A stretch of DNA of 40,837 nucleotides from an uncultured Paraprevotella sp. Lineage in GTDB: Bacteria > Bacteroidota > Bacteroidia > Bacteroidales > Bacteroidaceae. Position 1 is the first letter of the stretch. The number at the start of each line of letters is the position of its first letter. The stretch covers positions 1-40,837 of the forward strand of contig CALUIS010000026.1 in the NCBI GenBank assembly GCA_944320765.1, written 5' to 3'. The notes beneath the pieces were generated by a model. That model had not been told where the DNA came from. It ran no database searches and was given only the letters and a program-made list of their open reading frames with translations. The translations under genes were made by a program, and so were the position numbers. This document shows positions 26,337-34,173 of the stretch, one piece after another.

Positions 26337-29300
26337 GACGAAGAAGAACGGTACGAGCAGGATGCCCACCGCGATGGCGAAAATCATACCGAAGAACACG
26401 CCTGTGCCGATAGCTTGGCGGCTGGCCGCGCCCGGTCCGCTGGCAATGACCATCGGCAACATGCCGAGGATGAAGGCCAACGAGGTCATCAGGATGGGGC
26501 GGAAGCGCAAGCGTGCCGCATGGAGGGTGGACTGTACGAGGTCTCCGCCACGGTCTACCTCATCTTTGGCAAATTCCACAATCAGGATGGCGTTCTTGGC
26601 GGCCAGTCCCACCAGCATGACCAGCCCAATCTGGAAATAGATGTCGTTTTCAAGGCCGCAGACCGTGATGCCGAAATAGGCACCCAAGGCGGCCACGGGC
26701 AGGGACAGAAGGACGGCTACCGGCACCATCCAGCTTTCATACAAGGCCGCGAGGAACAGGAACACGAACAGGAACACCAGTGTCAGCACCAGTCCGGTTT
26801 GTCCACCGGCTTGCTTTTCCTGATAGGACAGTCCGCTCCATTCCACGCCGATGTTGTCGGGCAGGTGGTCGTGGGCCAGGCGTTCGATGGTCTCCATGGC
26901 TTGTCCTGAGCTGTAGCCGTTGGCGGACTCTCCCCGTATGACGGCACTGTTGAACATGTTGAACCGCTTGATGCTGCCCGGCCCCGTGGTGTAGGACGTG
27001 TTTCCGAGCGAGGTGAGCGGTATCATGGCATTATTGCTTCCTCGCACGAAGAACAGGTTGATGTTTTCAGGATGTCTGCGGTATTCCGATTCCGCTTGGA
27101 TATAGACGCGGTAGATGCGGTTGAACATGTTGAAGTCGTTGACGTACACCGATCCCGTGTAGGCTTTCATGGTGGAGAACACGTCGGCCATCGGCACGCC
27201 GGAGAGCTTCACCTTGTCGCGGTCCACGTCGAAGTAGAGTTGCGGAATCTCGGCCTGCAGTGAAGAGGAGAGTCCGGAAAGCTCTTTCCGTTGCGCGGCG
27301 TAATATAATAAGGTGTCGGTAGCTTGAACCAGGTTGTCGTATGTCGCGTCGCCCCGTGCTTCCAGCTGCATCTCGAAACCGCCGGAGGACCCCAGCCCGG
27401 GAATGACCGGCGGGGTGGACAGGTAGACCTTGCACTCGGGATACTCCTGAAGGTGTGATTTTGTTTCTGCCATCACGTCGTCAATGCGGGTTTCGTTCCG
27501 TTCCTTCCAAGGTTTGAGGATGACGGTCAGTTCGCTCCGGGCCTGGCTGGTGCCTACGCGAGGGCTCGTGCCGGTCACGTTCTGCACATATTCCACTGCC
27601 GGATGTGCCATCAGATACCGGATGGCGCGGTCTGTCACCGTGCGGGTCCGTTCCAGCGTGGCTCCTTCGGGCAGTTCCAGTTCCACCTTGAAGTAACCCT
27701 GGTCTTCCGAAGGCAGGAAGCTGGTCGGCACGAGGCGGTGCAGGATGAAAATCAATCCGATGACCAGACAGAAGCCCACGATGACCCGTTTGGGATGGAC
27801 CAGAGTCTTTTGGATGGACGAGATGTATTTGTTGTTGCCCACGGCCAGCCATTCGTTGATTTTGCGGAACACGATGTTTTTGGGTTTGTTCGGGTCGGTG
27901 GGCTTCAGGATGAGCGAACACATGACCGGACTCAAGGTCAGGGCCACAACTGTGGAAATCAGCACGGACACCACGATGGTCACGGTGAACTGCCGGTAAA
28001 GCTGTCCCGTGATGCCGGGCAGGAAGCTGACCGGAACGAATACGGCGGCCAGCACCAGTGAGGTGGCAATCAAGGCGCCTGTCAGTCCGGTCATGGCCTT
28101 TTTGGTGGCCTCATACGCCCCGAGATGTTCTTCCTCCATGATGCGTTCCACGTTCTCCACCACCACGATGGCATCGTCTACCACGATACCGATGGCCAGC
28201 ACGAGTCCCAACAGGGTCAGCATGTTGAGGGAGAACCCGAAAATCAGCATGAAGCCGAACGTTCCAATCAATGAAATCGGTACGGCGATGACCGGAATCA
28301 GTGTGGCCCGCCAGCTTTGCAGGGAGAGGAACACGACGAATATCACCAATACCAAAGCTTCGAACAGCGTCTTGTATACCTCGTGGATGGATTCCGAAAT
28401 ATAAGTTGTCATGTCGAACGGAATCTCATATTTCATTCCTTCCGGGAAGTTCCGGCTGATTTCGTCCATGGCGTTCTTCACGTTTTCCGCCACCTCCATG
28501 GCGTTTGCTCCCGGCAGCATGTAGACACCGAGCACGGCCGCGTTTCCGCCGTTGATGCCGCTTTCCGTGTTGTACGACTGGGCTTCGAGCGATATGCGGG
28601 CCACGTCGCGCAGGCGGATGAGCGAGCCGTCGGCATTGGCGCGCAGCACGATTTCCTCGAATTGGCTGACGGTGGAGAGGCGGCCTTTGGTGGAGATGGG
28701 GATGGTGATGTCCAGTCCGTTCATGGGCTGTTGCCCGAGTACGCCCGCTGCCGATTCGCGGTTCTGGTCCTTGAGGGCGTTTTGCAGATCCTGCACGGTC
28801 AGGCCGAAGTGGGCCAGCTTGTCCGGCTGCACCCATATCTGCATGGCATAGTAGCGGCTGCCGATGTTGGACACGCGCCCTACGCCGGGGATGCGGCGCA
28901 GGATGTCCAGCACGTTGAGTGTGGCGAAGTTGCTCAGGTAGATTTCGTCGAATTTCGGGTCGCTGGAGGTCAGGCAAATGGTCATGAGCTGGCTGGGAGC
29001 CTGCTTCTCCACCGAGATACCGTTCTGTATCACCTCTGCCGGCAGGCGGGATTCCGCCAGTTTCACGCGGTTCTGGATTTCCACGGCTGCCAGGTCGGGG
29101 TCGGACGAGATGTCGAAGGTGATGGTGGCGGAGAATCCGCCGGAATTGGAGCTGTTGGACTCCATATAGAGCATTCCCGGCGTGCCGTTGAGTTCCTGCT
29201 CGATAGGCGTGGCCACGGCCTGCGATACGGTCAAGGCGCTGGCTCCGGGGTAGGAGGCACTGATCTTGACCACCGGCGGGGTGATTTGCGGATACTGGTC

Positions 29301-29399
29301 GATGGGCAGCAAGGTCAGCCCGATGAGGCCCACGATGACAATCAGGATGGAGATGACCATCGAGAAGACCGGGCGGTCGATGAAATAGGTGACTTTCAT
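24927..29399 (-). CDS. RND multidrug pump fused in frame to a TolC/OprM-type outer-membrane factor
   Basis: One frame of 1490 codons. Residues 1 to about 1040 are a full HAE1-type RND proton antiporter: 12 membrane helices, two large periplasmic loops, the proton-relay pair D408-D409 (IGIVVDDAIVVVEN) and K935 (AAKNAILIVEF), matching AcrB D407/D408 and K940. After the last RND helix (FFFVMIYKA) comes a basic stretch (KAKGKLRRGKR), a hydrophobic run (ASVAALLIAAGAG) and lipobox LSSC with Cys at 1053. Residues 1053-1490 form a complete NodT/OprM-like lipoprotein factor (PYARPDLDLP start, WWELYNDTTLQHLI, ERRPDIRQAE, DLLDAQRSYFDAQ). Met1022 (codon ending at 26336) would start a perfectly ordinary lipoprotein signal, so the factor may be made by internal initiation, or released from the fusion by signal peptidase II. 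The preceding MFP gene completes a tripartite pump. Confidence 0.92.
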   Translation of the reverse strand: MKVTYFIDRPVFSMVISILIVIVGLIGLTLLPIDQYPQITPPVVKISASYPGASALTVSQAVATPIEQELNGTPGMLYMESNSSNSGGFSATITFDISSDPDLAAVEIQNRVKLAESRLPAEVIQNGISVEKQAPSQLMTICLTSSDPKFDEIYLSNFATLNVLDILRRIPGVGRVSNIGSRYYAMQIWVQPDKLAHFGLTVQDLQNALKDQNRESAAGVLGQQPMNGLDITIPISTKGRLSTVSQFEEIVLRANADGSLIRLRDVARISLEAQSYNTESGINGGNAAVLGVYMLPGANAMEVAENVKNAMDEISRNFPEGMKYEIPFDMTTYISESIHEVYKTLFEALVLVIFVVFLSLQSWRATLIPVIAVPISLIGTFGFMLIFGFSLNMLTLLGLVLAIGIVVDDAIVVVENVERIMEEEHLGAYEATKKAMTGLTGALIATSLVLAAVFVPVSFLPGITGQLYRQFTVTIVVSVLISTVVALTLSPVMCSLILKPTDPNKPKNIVFRKINEWLAVGNNKYISSIQKTLVHPKRVIVGFCLVIGLIFILHRLVPTSFLPSEDQGYFKVELELPEGATLERTRTVTDRAIRYLMAHPAVEYVQNVTGTSPRVGTSQARSELTVILKPWKERNETRIDDVMAETKSHLQEYPECKVYLSTPPVIPGLGSSGGFEMQLEARGDATYDNLVQATDTLLYYAAQRKELSGLSSSLQAEIPQLYFDVDRDKVKLSGVPMADVFSTMKAYTGSVYVNDFNMFNRIYRVYIQAESEYRRHPENINLFFVRGSNNAMIPLTSLGNTSYTTGPGSIKRFNMFNSAVIRGESANGYSSGQAMETIERLAHDHLPDNIGVEWSGLSYQEKQAGGQTGLVLTLVFLFVFLFLAALYESWMVPVAVLLSLPVAALGAYFGITVCGLENDIYFQIGLVMLVGLAAKNAILIVEFAKDEVDRGGDLVQSTLHAARLRFRPILMTSLAFILGMLPMVIASGPGAASRQAIGTGVFFGMIFAIAVGILLVPFFFVMIYKAKGKLRRGKRPASVAALLIAAGAGLSSCQIGKPYARPDLDLPAQLSPTPQDSTSIGDLSWWELYNDTTLQHLIAQTLTYNKDLDIAASRMEELAAMKRIDLANLFPQATARLNGNRETTNYGGHNLDPDPEFSLTAHIAWEIDLWGNLRWARDHSTAEFLASVENCRALRMSLVAQMAESYFELMALDNELAIVRRTLEARREGIRLAEIRFKGGLTSEIVYQQAQVELARTATMVPDLERRIALKESEIALLTGSYPHSIRRNILPEEIHLPDSLPLGLPSSLLERRPDIRQAEQELKAAHAEVGIAYTDMFPRLSLTATLGVESDDLKTLLKSPYTYPIANLVSPLFSIGKNRAKLKAQKAAYEGSVARYEKTVLNAFKEVHDALINFNKIKDIHESRRQLAEASRTAVELAQLQYINGVIGYLDLLDAQRSYFDAQVSLSNAVCDKQLMLINLYKALGGGWR

Positions 29400-29408
29400 G
29401 GGGCTTCC

Positions 29409-30611
29409 TTATTTGCTGGCCGAGGCCTGTTCCTTTTTCTGTTCTTCCGCAGGGGCTTTTCCCACCCGCACTTTCATGCCCGGGGTCAGTTTGTGGTAGC
29501 CTTCCGTGACAATCTGTTCACGGGGGGCCAGACCGCGTTCCACCACCACGTTGTTCCCGAACTCAGGTCCCAGCTCGATGAAGCGCCGTTGCACGGTGGA
29601 GTCTTTGCGCATGACAAACACGTAGGCGCCTCCTTTCTCGATGATGAGGGCTTTTTGAGGGACGACCGTGGCATTTTCGCGCACGTCGAGCAGGGCTTTC
29701 ACCTTGGTGAACTGTCCCGGCAGCAGGACGTGTTCCGGGTTGGGCATTTCCGCCCGTACGGAGAAGGTTCCGGTGCGCGGGTCCACTTGCGGCTCGGCGA
29801 AGTCCACCAGGCCTTTATAGGGATAGACCGAGTTGTCGGGCAGGGTGATGGTCACCGTGGGTTGCCAGGAACGGTTCTGGTCCTTCTGCCCGATGTTCAC
29901 GTTGCGTTCCTTGCTTTTCAGGTAGTCCAGGGCCGTCATGCTGAAGTCCACCAGCACGGTGTCGCTCTTCACAATGGTGGCCAAAAGCGATTTGCCGCTG
30001 GTGCCGACCAACGTTCCCAAATCCACATGCCGTTCGCTGATATGTCCCGAGATGGGGGAGCGCACGATGGTGTATCCCAGTTCCTGCTCCGCCTGGTCCA
30101 GGTCGGCCTGGCTCATGCCCACGCTGGCCACGGCGGTCTCGTAAGCCGCCACGGCGTTGTCCAAATCCAGTTGGCTGGCCGCGTTCTGCTCGTATAGCGG
30201 GCGGATGCGGTCCAGGTCGCGTTTGGCCTTGCGGGCTTGTGCCTCGTCTTTTTTCAGTTGGGCCCGTGCCTTGTCCGCTTTGGCGCGGTACTGGCGTTGG
30301 TCGATGACGAAAAGCACCTGGTTGCGGGTCACGTAGGTGCCTTCCTCAAACAGCATCTGTTCCAGAAAGCCTTCCACGCGGGCGCGCACTTCCACGAACT
30401 GTTGGGCCCGGATGCGGCCTACGTATTCGCCGTAAATCTCCACATCCTGCTGTCCGGCGGGCTCCACCATGACGGTGGGATATTCCGGGGCGGGTTTCTT
30501 TTCGCGGGTGAGGTAGAGGTATACTCCGATGACCAAAGCCGTACATACCAGAGTGTATATCCACTTTTTTCTGCTGATTCTCAATTCTTTCCTTCGCGGT
30601 AGGTATTTCAT
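29409..30611 (-). CDS. RND efflux periplasmic adaptor (membrane fusion protein)
   Basis: A 400-residue AcrA/MexA-type adaptor linking the inner-membrane pump to the outer-membrane factor. It has an N-terminal membrane helix (about 17-34) rather than a lipobox, then the lipoyl half-motif VEVRARVEGFLEQMLFEEGTYV, a helical hairpin (about 95-165: KADKARAQLKKDEAQARKAKRDLDRI), the second lipoyl half SPISGHISERHVDLGTLVG, and beta-barrel and membrane-proximal domains (DPRTGTFSVRAEMPN, LLPGQFTKV). The Lys/Glu-rich tail is unstructured. It lies nine bases upstream of the fused pump gene and is first in the operon. Confidence 0.93.
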   Translation of the reverse strand: MKYLPRRKELRISRKKWIYTLVCTALVIGVYLYLTREKKPAPEYPTVMVEPAGQQDVEIYGEYVGRIRAQQFVEVRARVEGFLEQMLFEEGTYVTRNQVLFVIDQRQYRAKADKARAQLKKDEAQARKAKRDLDRIRPLYEQNAASQLDLDNAVAAYETAVASVGMSQADLDQAEQELGYTIVRSPISGHISERHVDLGTLVGTSGKSLLATIVKSDTVLVDFSMTALDYLKSKERNVNIGQKDQNRSWQPTVTITLPDNSVYPYKGLVDFAEPQVDPRTGTFSVRAEMPNPEHVLLPGQFTKVKALLDVRENATVVPQKALIIEKGGAYVFVMRKDSTVQRRFIELGPEFGNNVVVERGLAPREQIVTEGYHKLTPGMKVRVGKAPAEEQKKEQASASK

Positions 30612-30651
30612 GACGGATTACTGTTTACGGTATAGGTTAAGAACAATCGTG

Positions 30652-30659
30652 CAAAAGTA
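30652..30659 (-). promoter_or_regulatory. -7 box for the efflux operon
   Basis: Minus-strand TACTTTTG, 40 bases upstream of the adaptor start. No good -33 TTTG at 19-21 bases. No clear operator palindrome is seen between it and the LysR terminator. Confidence 0.55.
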
Positions 30660-30693
30660 GTTCGTTTTCCGAATCCAACCGCTATAATATATC

Positions 30694-30720
30694 TGAAAAA
30701 AGGCTAACAGCCTCTTCTTT
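30694..30720 (-). terminator. Terminator after the LysR gene
   Basis: Reading the minus strand, AGGCT-GTT-AGCCT (plus 30701-30713) is followed by a run of six T (plus 30695-30700), directly after the LysR stop at 30723. It separates the exporter-LysR operon from the efflux operon. Confidence 0.75.
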
Positions 30721-30722
30721 TT

Positions 30723-31628
30723 TCATTCCAGCCAACGGTGCATCCGTTCGCGGATGGCGTTGGACTCGCTGAGCAGATGGATGAATTTCAGGGCGGAGTG
30801 TTTCCGGTAGGTGTTCTTCAGCGTGTGGATGCAGCCTTCCATCTCGTATTCCTCCACGTCGAGCGGGATGGCCTTCACGCCGGGTTCGTCATGGATGGTG
30901 GCTTCGGACAGGATGGTCACCAGGTTGCTTTTCCGGATAAGCTTCAGCAGGATGTTCACCTCGTTCAGCTCCACGCGCACTTTGAAGTGGTAGGCACGTT
31001 CCGCGAACACTTGGTCGAAGGTGTTGCGGGCCTGCAGTCCCTTGCCGGGCATGGCGAACTCGTATCTCTCCAGCTCGTCCGGCCTGATCTTGGCCTTGCG
31101 GGCCAGTTCGTGGTCTGAACGCACCACGACCGACAGGTGGTTGTCGAACAGGATGTGCGACTCAACCTGTTCGTAGCGGCGGGTGGGCTTGAAGGCCAGC
31201 ACGAAGTCCACTTCGCGCTTGACGAGCATCTGCATCAGCTCTTCCATCGTCTTGTAGTGGATGTTCAGCTTCACTTTCGGGTACTGCTTCATGAACTCCA
31301 GCACGGTTTCGGTCAGGATGGGGCTGAAGGTGTAGGTCACGCCGATGTTCAGCGTGCCGGTAAGCAGCTGTTGTAAGTCGCGGATATGTTCCTTGCAGGT
31401 CTCGGCTGCATATAAGGTTTCCTTGGCGTAGGGCAGCAGTTCCGACCCGGCTTCGGTGAGGGTCACCTCGTGGCTGTTGCGGTGGAACAGCTGCACGTCC
31501 AGTTCCGTCTCCAGCTGGCGGATTTGTTGTGAGAGCGTGCTTTGGGTGATGTACAAGGCCTTGGCCGCTTCCGAGAAGTTGAGCGTCTCGGCGGCTTTCG
31601 TGAAGTATTTGAGTTGTCGCAGTTCCAT
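30723..31628 (-). CDS. LysR-family transcription regulator
   Basis: A 301-residue LysR regulator. The N-terminal winged helix is textbook: MELRQLKYFTKAAETLNFSE, ITQSTLSQQIRQLETELDVQLF, VTLTEAGSELLPYA. The effector domain follows (GTLNIGVTYTFSPIL, LLKLIRKSNLVTILSE). The effector domain lacks the OxyR-type redox cysteine pair, so sensing of a small molecule is more likely than peroxide. It is the last gene of the exporter operon (13-base gap to the YjjB-like gene) and may control that operon or the efflux operon downstream; neither can be decided here. Confidence 0.9.
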   Translation of the reverse strand: MELRQLKYFTKAAETLNFSEAAKALYITQSTLSQQIRQLETELDVQLFHRNSHEVTLTEAGSELLPYAKETLYAAETCKEHIRDLQQLLTGTLNIGVTYTFSPILTETVLEFMKQYPKVKLNIHYKTMEELMQMLVKREVDFVLAFKPTRRYEQVESHILFDNHLSVVVRSDHELARKAKIRPDELERYEFAMPGKGLQARNTFDQVFAERAYHFKVRVELNEVNILLKLIRKSNLVTILSEATIHDEPGVKAIPLDVEEYEMEGCIHTLKNTYRKHSALKFIHLLSESNAIRERMHRWLE

Positions 31629-31641
31629 GTGTGGTTGAATT

Positions 31642-32130
31642 TTATCGGGTGGCTTTGAATGAGGTGTTCTTGAACAGGAAGATGGGTACTGTGGCCCCGA
31701 TGACCATTCCGAGGATGATGAACGTGCAGGTCAACCCGTTGTAGGACAGTAGGTAAAGATAGTGGTTGAACCGGGCCTCCTCCGGGTGGGTCAGGCAACC
31801 CAGCAAGGCTTCGACGGCGCGGTAGGCGTACATGCCAGGGATCATGGGCAGCAGGGCCGGGAAGGAGAAGGTTTCGGCCGGGCATTTGGCCCGGGGAGCC
31901 AGGAACACGGTCAGCACTCCCACCGCGAGCGAGGCGATGAAGCTGGCCCCGATGAGGTTCATCTCGCCGTAGGAGTTGTGGGTGAGGACGTAGCGCGTGG
32001 CATGTCCGATGGCCGCGATGAGCGCACAGTATTTGTAGGCCTGTCGCGGAGGGTTGCTGATGCTGGCGAACCCTACGCCGGCGATGGCCGCGAAGAACGC
32101 GTCTTGAAGGATATTGAAAAGATAAGTCAT
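31642..32130 (-). CDS. Threonine/serine exporter subunit, ThrE C-terminal/YjjB-like
   Basis: A 162-residue integral membrane protein with about five hydrophobic segments, matching the ThrE_2/DUF3815 (YjjB) family: VGFASISNPPRQAYKYCALIA, IGASFIASLAVGVL, and LLPMIPGMYAYRAVEALL, the conserved PGM turn. The two halves of ThrE-type exporters are separate genes here, as for E. coli YjjP-YjjB, which is described as a succinate exporter, whereas Corynebacterium ThrE exports threonine and serine. For a succinate-producing gut anaerobe either substrate is plausible. It lies four bases after the partner. Confidence 0.85.
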   Translation of the reverse strand: MTYLFNILQDAFFAAIAGVGFASISNPPRQAYKYCALIAAIGHATRYVLTHNSYGEMNLIGASFIASLAVGVLTVFLAPRAKCPAETFSFPALLPMIPGMYAYRAVEALLGCLTHPEEARFNHYLYLLSYNGLTCTFIILGMVIGATVPIFLFKNTSFKATR

Positions 32131-32134
32131 GTGT

Positions 32135-32956
32135 CTATAGCCAGTTGATGTTCATGAGTAATAGGCCGCCGCACAGTCCCGCCGACAGGCAGGCCGTCAG
32201 CACCAAGGCGTTCATGAAACGGCTGAAGGAGCTGATGTAATGTCCGTCCAACAAGTCGCTCACGGAGTTGATGTACGGGATGCCCGGGATGAGGTAGAGG
32301 ACGCTGGTGCCCAAGGCGATTTCCGGCGTGCCGCTCCAGTGGAACACGTAGCCGGCCGCCCCGATGACCGAGGAGAAGAACGCGCAGCAGAAGAAGACGA
32401 AGCGGGTGTCCATCCCGTCTTCCAGCATGATTTGCTTCAGGCGGTAGCCGGCCAGCGTGCCGATCAGGACGATGGCCATGGCCGCGAAGTCGCCGCCGAA
32501 CAGCCGGCAGAACGACATGTTGGCCAGCGAGGCCAGCACCCACACCATCCAAGGGTTGGCGGGACGGGTGCGGACGATGGCCGCGAACTCCTCCTGTGCC
32601 TCCGCGAAGCCGGTCTTTTGGTCGGCCACGGCCCAGCTGAGCTTGCTGAGCCGGGTGTTGATGTCGAAGCTGATGCCCGCGTGGTGCAGGCGGACGATGT
32701 TGCTGTACGAATGGCTCCGGTCGTGGTTCCACACGGTGATGTGGATGTGCGAGGGCAGGATGGTCATTTCCGACACCATCTCCCACCGTTCGGCCATCCG
32801 CCTCACGTTCTTCTCGATGCGGATGCAGGTGGCCCCGCATCCCAGCAGCCATGCGGCATATTCTGAGAGGAAGATGCAGGCCTCCTTCGGCGTGGCAGGC
32901 ACGTCGGGGGACGGACGGCTTTCCTCTTTACTGTTCGTCATCGTCGTATTCGTCAT
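32135..32956 (-). CDS. Threonine/serine exporter subunit, ThrE N-terminal/YjjP-like (DUF1212)
   Basis: The larger half of the split exporter, 273 residues from ATG 32956 (an ATG at 32941 is equally possible; the longer frame starts with TTG and is not preferred). The soluble N-terminal part has the DUF1212 pattern: AAWLLGCGATCIRIEKNVRRMA, HITVWNHDRSHSYSN, GISFDINTRLSKLS. About five membrane helices follow, including GTSVLYLIPGIPYINSVSDLL, the conserved PGxP loop. Its start overlaps the small upstream gene. Function as for its partner. Confidence 0.85.
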   Translation of the reverse strand: MTNTTMTNSKEESRPSPDVPATPKEACIFLSEYAAWLLGCGATCIRIEKNVRRMAERWEMVSEMTILPSHIHITVWNHDRSHSYSNIVRLHHAGISFDINTRLSKLSWAVADQKTGFAEAQEEFAAIVRTRPANPWMVWVLASLANMSFCRLFGGDFAAMAIVLIGTLAGYRLKQIMLEDGMDTRFVFFCCAFFSSVIGAAGYVFHWSGTPEIALGTSVLYLIPGIPYINSVSDLLDGHYISSFSRFMNALVLTACLSAGLCGGLLLMNINWL

Positions 32957-33089
32957 AAACGTTTTCGTTTCCGATTTCAAAAATCTGTCCGTGTCCGGTT
33001 TCCTTGCGCATTTTCTGGATGCTTCTGAAAAGGAAAATCAAAAATAAGCATCCTACGGTTAAAATCCAAATGGTTGTCAAGTGATTCAT
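32928..33089 (-). CDS. Small membrane protein with acidic tail
   Basis: A 53-residue protein: MNHLTTIWILTVGCLFLIFLF gives one membrane helix (about 5-21), then a short basic stretch (RSIQKMRKE) and an acidic, tyrosine-containing end (VYDEYDDDEQ). It is the first frame behind the operon promoter and overlaps the ThrE-like gene by 14 or 29 bases depending on which start is used. I do not recognise the family; it could assist the exporter, or its translation may couple to thrE. The reading frame opens well before this ATG, but the upstream part covers the promoter. Confidence 0.55.
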   Translation of the reverse strand: MNHLTTIWILTVGCLFLIFLFRSIQKMRKETGHGQIFEIGNENVYDEYDDDEQ

Positions 33090-33111
33090 GTCTTTTTTCG
33101 TTTTGTCGCTG

Positions 33112-33119
33112 CAAAAGTA
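33112..33119 (-). promoter_or_regulatory. -7 box of the exporter-LysR operon
   Basis: Minus-strand TACTTTTG, 22 bases upstream of the small membrane protein start, with TTTC (plus GAAA at 33139-33142) 19 bases further upstream in place of TTTG. Confidence 0.6.
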
Positions 33120-33255
33120 GGTGGTTTGCGGCTTATGGGAAAGGTTCGGCTCGCGGAAGTTTCGATAACGGCTATCGGATTTCCCGTGGCTTGGCGATAG
33201 GCCGCACTTATCGCAAAAAGGCAGGGCGGATGTTGGGCGGCGGTGGAAAAAAGCG

Positions 33256-33263
33256 TAATTTTG
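33256..33263 (+). promoter_or_regulatory. -7 box for mazG
   Basis: TAATTTTG lies 23 bases before the mazG start; TTG at 33233-33235 is 20 bases upstream, giving a reasonable promoter divergent from the exporter operon. Confidence 0.6.
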
Positions 33264-33286
33264 CAGGGTCATAATATTTAAGAACC

Positions 33287-34102
33287 ATGCATACAAGGGA
33301 AGAAAAACTGGAGGCCTTCGGGCGTTTCCTCGACGTGCTGGACACGTTGCGCGAGAAATGCCCGTGGGATCGGAAACAGACGAACGAGAGCCTGCGGCCG
33401 AACACGATTGAAGAGACTTTCGAACTGTGCGACGCCTTGATGAAGGACGACAAGAAGAACATCTGCAAGGAGCTGGGCGACGTGCTGCTGCACGTGTGCT
33501 TCTATGCCAAGATTGCCAGCGAGACAGGGGATTTCGACATCGCCGATGTCTGCGACCGCCTGACGGACAAGCTGATTTTCCGCCACCCGCACGTCTATGG
33601 CGAGGCGCAGGCCGCTACGGCTGGAGAGGTGGTGCAGAATTGGGAGCAAATCAAGCTCAAGGAGAAGGACGGCAACAAGAGCGTGCTGGGCGGCGTGCCG
33701 GACGCACTGCCTTCGCTCATCAAGGCCTACCGCATTCAGGACAAGGCCCGCAACGTGGGTTTCGACTGGGAACAGAAGGAAGACGTGTGGGGCAAGGTGC
33801 GCGAGGAGTTGGGCGAACTGCAGGCCGAACTGGCGAAAGAGGACAAGGAACGTTCCACGGACGAATTCGGCGATTTCCTTTTCAGTGTCATCAACGCCGG
33901 CAGGCTTTACCATATCAATCCCGACAATGCGTTGGAGCGGACCAACCGAAAGTTTATTCGCCGTTTCAACTACGTGGAGCAGCATTCCATCCGTCAGGGA
34001 AAGGCTTTGAAGGACATGACGCTGGGCGAGATGGACGCGCTTTGGAACGAGGCGAAGGAACTGGAACGGGATGCTTTTCCGGATGCAAAGATGAAACATT
34101 AA
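33287..34102 (+). CDS. mazG: Nucleoside triphosphate pyrophosphohydrolase MazG
   Basis: MazG hydrolyses (d)NTPs to monophosphates and pyrophosphate and is thought to clean aberrant nucleotides. The 271-residue protein has two tandem MazG modules. The first has CPWDRKQTNESL and the Mg-binding pair E42-E43...E46 with E62-x-x-D65 (IEETFELCDA, KELGDVLLHV); the second repeats this as VREELGELQAEL and DEFGDFLFSVIN. DWEQKEDVW and RRFNYVEQHS are also family landmarks. Length is that of E. coli MazG. It is transcribed alone and followed by a non-coding region of over 700 bases. Confidence 0.95.
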   Translation: MHTREEKLEAFGRFLDVLDTLREKCPWDRKQTNESLRPNTIEETFELCDALMKDDKKNICKELGDVLLHVCFYAKIASETGDFDIADVCDRLTDKLIFRHPHVYGEAQAATAGEVVQNWEQIKLKEKDGNKSVLGGVPDALPSLIKAYRIQDKARNVGFDWEQKEDVWGKVREELGELQAELAKEDKERSTDEFGDFLFSVINAGRLYHINPDNALERTNRKFIRRFNYVEQHSIRQGKALKDMTLGEMDALWNEAKELERDAFPDAKMKH

Positions 34103-34121
34103 AGCGCCTTTGCCGGTTCGT

Positions 34122-34173
34122 GGTGAACCCAAGGTGAACGCTTGGTGAACCCTCTGAGGGTGGAGGGTTCACC
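34122..34173. repeat. Phased GGTGAAC repeats ending in a hairpin
   Basis: GGTGAAC occurs at 34122, 34133 and 34144, exactly 11 bases apart, and once inverted (GTTCACC, 34167-34173). The third copy and the inverted copy form an 11-bp perfect stem, GGTGAACCCTC (34144-34154) with GAGGGTTCACC (34163-34173). The hairpin may end the mazG transcript although no T-run follows. The helical phasing also fits a protein-binding array. Confidence 0.55.

Noticed and set aside
26200..26350. RND-OMF fusion regarded as a lost stop codon from a sequencing error
   Set aside because: The junction shows no homopolymer run and both parts keep a single continuous frame with intact signal features; similar fused frames are known from related bacteria. 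It is kept as a real fusion, with resequencing noted as a test.
28317..30197. 626-codon plus-strand frame opposite the efflux genes
   Set aside because: Crosses the boundary of two certain minus-strand genes and contains no domain pattern.
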